The translations under genes were made by a program, and so were the position numbers. Source: Mesorhizobium huakuii (GTDB lineage: Bacteria; Pseudomonadota; Alphaproteobacteria; Rhizobiales; Rhizobiaceae). From it: 64,000 bases of DNA. The stretch is from positions 372,001 through 436,000 of the forward strand of contig NZ_BSNY01000047.1 of assembly GCF_030160235.1 (NCBI RefSeq), in the 5' to 3' direction. The notes under the pieces were generated by a model. That model had not been told where the DNA came from. It did not search any database and saw nothing but the letters and a program-made list of their open reading frames with translations. Shown here piece after piece: positions 61,081 through 64,000 of the stretch; the first letter of the stretch is position 1, and every line of letters begins with the position of its first letter.

Positions 61081-64000
61081 ATGACGCTGCATGATGTCGC
61101 GCTCGACGACAAGTTCGACCTCGGGAAGGAGCGCATCTTCCTGTCCGGCGCGCAGGCGGTCATCCGCATGCTCCTGATGCAGCGCGAGCGCGACCGTCGC
61201 GCCGGCCTGAACACGGCCGGCTTCGTCTCCGGTTATCGCGGCTCGCCGCTAGGCGGCCTCGACATGCAGCTGTGGAAGGCGAAGAAGCAGCTCGCCGGGG
61301 CCGACATCGTCTTCCAGCCCGGCCTCAACGAGGAGCTTGCCGCCACCGCCTGCTGGGGAACGCAGCAGACGGAGTTGCTGGGCGAGGGCACCCATGACGG
61401 TGTCTTTTCCGTCTGGTACGGCAAAGGCCCGGGCGTCGATCGTTCCGGCGACGTGTTCCGTCACGCCAATCTCGCCGGCTCGTCCAAACATGGCGGCGTG
61501 CTCGCGCTCATGGGCGACGACCACATGGCCGAATCCTCGACCAACGCGCACGCCACCGAATTCCTCTTCGTCGACACCATGGTTCCGATCCTCAACCCGG
61601 CCGGCGTCCAGGAGATCATCGATTACGGGCTGTACGGCTTTGCCATGTCGCGTTTCGCCGGCACCTGGGCGGCGATCAAATGCGTCAAGGACAACATCGA
61701 ATCGACGGCCTCGGTCGATGCCTCGCTCGAGCGGTTGAACATCGTCGTGCCGGAGTTCGACATGCCGCCGGGCGGCCTCAACATCCGCCACGAGATCGAC
61801 ATGCTGGGCCAGGAGGAGCGGCTGCACGAATACAAGCGCGCCGCGGCCTCCGCCTTCATCCATGCCAACGGGCTGAACCGCATCGTCTATTCGGGCGGCC
61901 GCAACCCCAAGCTCGGCATCATCACGCTGGGCAAGAGCTACCTCGATGTCCGCCAGGCGCTGGAGGATATCGGCATCGACGAGGCCGCCGCCAACCGCAT
62001 CGGCGTGCGGCTGTTCAAGGTCGGCTGCCCGTGGCCGCTCGACCTGCATCACATCGCCGACTTTGCGCGTGGCCTCGATACCATCGTCGTCGTCGAGGAG
62101 AAGCGTTCGCTGATCGAGGTGCAGCTGCGCGAAAGCCTTTACGGCACAGCCTCGCAGCCGGTCATCGTCGGTAAGAAGGACGAGCGCGGCGACTGGCTGT
62201 TTCCGGCCAAGGGCGCGCTTGATCCCAACGAGATCGCCATTGCCCTTGGCGAGAGGATCGTCAAGACCATCGGCCCGTCAGAGGAGATCTCGGCGCGGGT
62301 GGGCAAGCTGCGCCAGTTCCAGGCGATGCTGGCGGACGCCACCGACATTGGTTCCCGCACGCCCTTCTTCTGTTCGGGCTGTCCGCACAATTCCTCGACC
62401 AAGGTGCCGGACGGTTCGATCGCCGCCGCCGGCATCGGCTGCCATTTCATGGCGCTTTGGATGGACCGCAACACGCTGGGCTTCACGGCCATGGGCGGCG
62501 AGGGCGCGCAATGGGTCGGCCAGGCGCCGTTCTCGAAGCGCGGCCACATCTTCCAGAATCTTGGCGACGGCACCTACAATCATTCCGGCACGCTGGCGAT
62601 CCGCTTCGCTTTGTCGAGCGAGGCCAACATCACCTACAAGATCCTCTATAATGATGCCGTGGCAATGACCGGCGGCCAGCCGCATGAAGGTGGCCTGACG
62701 GTGGACATGATCGCCAGGCAGGTGCGAGCCGAGGGCGTCGACCGCATCGCCATCGTCACCGACGAGCCGGACAAATATGCCGGCAAGGCTGAATTCCCGG
62801 CCGGCGCCACCATCCACCACCGCGACGACCTCGATCTCGTCCAGCGCGAGCTACGCGACGTCAAAGGCGTCTCGATCCTGCTCTACGACCAGACCTGCGC
62901 GGCCGAAAAACGCCGGCGCCGCAAGCGCGGCACCTTTCCCGATCCCGACAAGCGCGTCTTCATCAACGAGCTGGTCTGCGAGGGCTGCGGCGATTGCGGC
63001 GTGCAGTCGAACTGCGTCTCGATCCAGCCGGTCGAGACCGAATTCGGCCGCAAGCGCAAGATCGACCAGTCGAGCTGCAACAAGGACTTTTCCTGCGTCA
63101 ACGGCTTCTGCCCGTCCTTCGTCACTGTGCATGGCGCCAAGATCCGTAAGGCCGAGGGCCTTGCCGGCAAGACCGATCCGCTTGACGGAGTGCCGACGCC
63201 GGCCGAGTTCCCGCTTGGCGAGCAAGGCTGGGCAGCGATCATCGATGGCGTCGGCGGCACTGGCGTCGTCACCGTCGGCGCCGTGCTCGGCATGGCGGCC
63301 CATCTCGAGGAGAAGGGCTGCGGCATGATCGACATGGCCGGCCTCGCCCAGAAGGGCGGCTCGGTGTTCACCCACGTCCGCATCGCCCGCACGCCGGACG
63401 ACATCCATGCCATCCGCGTTTCGGCGGGCAAGGCCGACCTCGTGCTTGGTTGCGACCTCGTCGTGTCGGGCGCCAAGAAAGTGCTGACCGCGGTGCGCGA
63501 GGGCCATACGATCTTCCTCGCCAACACCGCCGAGATCATGCCTGGCGAGTTCGCCCGCTCGGCGGATTTCTCCTTGCCGATCGAACGCCTGAAGAAGGCG
63601 ATCCGCGCCGCCGCCGGCGACGACAGGGCGCATTTCTTCGACGCCACCCGCACCGCCACGGCGCTGTTCGGCAATTCGCTCGGCGCCAACATGTTCATGC
63701 TTGGCTTTGCCTTCCAGCATGGCGGCCTGCCGCTGTCGGCCGAGGCTGTCGAGAGGGCGATCGAGCTCAACGGCGAAGCGGTGGCGATGAACATCGCCGC
63801 CTTCCGCTGGGGCCGCCGCGCGGCGCACCAGCCGGATTTCGTGCGCGGTCTCGTCGCCCAGCCGGGCAAGGCGGGAGAGACCGCCCCGGTCGCGCAGACC
63901 CTGGACGAGATCATTGCCCGCCGTGTCGCCTTCCTGACCGCCTACCAGAACGCCGCCTATGCCAAGCGCTATTCCGACAGGCTGGCGCTGCTGCGCGCCG
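61081..64000 (+). CDS. Indolepyruvate ferredoxin oxidoreductase, fused alpha/beta type, partial
   Basis: At least 973 residues, cut by the window edge. Oxidative decarboxylation of aryl- or branched-chain 2-oxoacids to acyl-CoA with thiamine diphosphate. N-terminal pyruvate-oxidoreductase domain (GFVSGYRGSPLGGLDMQLWK), TPP domain around FCSGCPHNSSTKVPDGS and MGGEGAQWVG, iron-sulfur Cys cluster (CEGCGDCGVQSNC; then C...C in FSCVNGFCPSF), and gamma-type domain GVGGTGVVTVG. AGAGGAA lies upstream of the ATG at 61081. Such fused, bacterial-type enzymes are about 1,150 residues. Confidence 0.92.
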   Translation, partial: MTLHDVALDDKFDLGKERIFLSGAQAVIRMLLMQRERDRRAGLNTAGFVSGYRGSPLGGLDMQLWKAKKQLAGADIVFQPGLNEELAATACWGTQQTELLGEGTHDGVFSVWYGKGPGVDRSGDVFRHANLAGSSKHGGVLALMGDDHMAESSTNAHATEFLFVDTMVPILNPAGVQEIIDYGLYGFAMSRFAGTWAAIKCVKDNIESTASVDASLERLNIVVPEFDMPPGGLNIRHEIDMLGQEERLHEYKRAAASAFIHANGLNRIVYSGGRNPKLGIITLGKSYLDVRQALEDIGIDEAAANRIGVRLFKVGCPWPLDLHHIADFARGLDTIVVVEEKRSLIEVQLRESLYGTASQPVIVGKKDERGDWLFPAKGALDPNEIAIALGERIVKTIGPSEEISARVGKLRQFQAMLADATDIGSRTPFFCSGCPHNSSTKVPDGSIAAAGIGCHFMALWMDRNTLGFTAMGGEGAQWVGQAPFSKRGHIFQNLGDGTYNHSGTLAIRFALSSEANITYKILYNDAVAMTGGQPHEGGLTVDMIARQVRAEGVDRIAIVTDEPDKYAGKAEFPAGATIHHRDDLDLVQRELRDVKGVSILLYDQTCAAEKRRRRKRGTFPDPDKRVFINELVCEGCGDCGVQSNCVSIQPVETEFGRKRKIDQSSCNKDFSCVNGFCPSFVTVHGAKIRKAEGLAGKTDPLDGVPTPAEFPLGEQGWAAIIDGVGGTGVVTVGAVLGMAAHLEEKGCGMIDMAGLAQKGGSVFTHVRIARTPDDIHAIRVSAGKADLVLGCDLVVSGAKKVLTAVREGHTIFLANTAEIMPGEFARSADFSLPIERLKKAIRAAAGDDRAHFFDATRTATALFGNSLGANMFMLGFAFQHGGLPLSAEAVERAIELNGEAVAMNIAAFRWGRRAAHQPDFVRGLVAQPGKAGETAPVAQTLDEIIARRVAFLTAYQNAAYAKRYSDRLALLRA

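Overview
The window looks like chromosomal DNA of a Mesorhizobium-like member of the Rhizobiales. Support comes from the high G+C coding DNA, an aglEFGA/aglR alpha-glucoside locus in the order known from rhizobia, a RIME-like intergenic palindromic element, a second short palindromic repeat typical of rhizobial genomes, many binding-protein-dependent transporters, and TTAA-N7-TTAA (CtrA-type) boxes. The species is inferred, not proven. I saw no rRNA, tRNA, CRISPR array, insertion sequence or phage gene; the window reads as a metabolic chromosome segment. Both ends are cut inside genes.

Layout. 1-6.4 kb: alpha-glucoside uptake and hydrolysis (aglA, aglG, aglF, aglE on the minus strand, divergent aglR), with two copies of a LacI-type operator core between aglE and aglR. 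6.5-10.1 kb: a small two-membrane-segment protein, then a three-gene operon of ECF sigma factor, membrane anti-sigma factor and exported subtilase. 10.2-20.0 kb: a minus-strand peptide-type uptake operon with a CocE/NonD hydrolase, two paralogous Tat-exported binding proteins flanking permeases and a fused ATPase, and a phosphodiesterase-like protein. 20.1-36.9 kb: a purine and ureide catabolism locus (deaminase, allA, ureidoglycine aminohydrolase, fused allantoinase-OHCU decarboxylase, uraH, xdhABC, two flavin monooxygenases, LysR regulator, urate oxidase PuuD, guanine deaminase, UPF0303 protein, glycerate 2-kinase). 36.9-39.6 kb: a two-gene DNA-repair pair, a radical SAM protein and a protein with a UdgX-type uracil-DNA glycosylase domain. 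39.7-42.5 kb: glutamine-synthetase-like ligase plus class III aminotransferase. 42.6-53.0 kb: small regulators and their partners (MarR/membrane protein, WD40 protein, CobW GTPase, MarR, AraC/DUF2000, EamA exporter, LacI/2-hydroxyacid dehydrogenase, protease-inhibitor-like protein, class I glutamine amidotransferase-like hydrolase). 53.2-58.5 kb: a TRAP transporter of the TakP type split over two strands, with a VOC protein and a zinc alcohol dehydrogenase. 58.7-64.0 kb: an orphan LivH permease, a CGNR regulator, a lipoprotein and the start of a fused indolepyruvate ferredoxin oxidoreductase.

How the genes work together. Guanine goes to xanthine (GuaD), to urate (XdhABC), to 5-hydroxyisourate (PuuD), to OHCU (UraH), to allantoin and allantoate (the fusion protein), then ureidoglycine to ureidoglycolate (AllE type) and to glyoxylate plus urea (AllA); the glycerate kinase offers a route for glyoxylate carbon. 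Allantoate amidohydrolase is not in the window. The most interesting items are the sigma/anti-sigma/subtilase operon, in which the anti-sigma periplasmic domain resembles the subtilase prodomain; the radical SAM/UdgX pair; two compact divergent promoters with clear operators (MarR and CGNR); and a LacI regulator with no ATG, GTG or TTG start before its DNA-binding domain.
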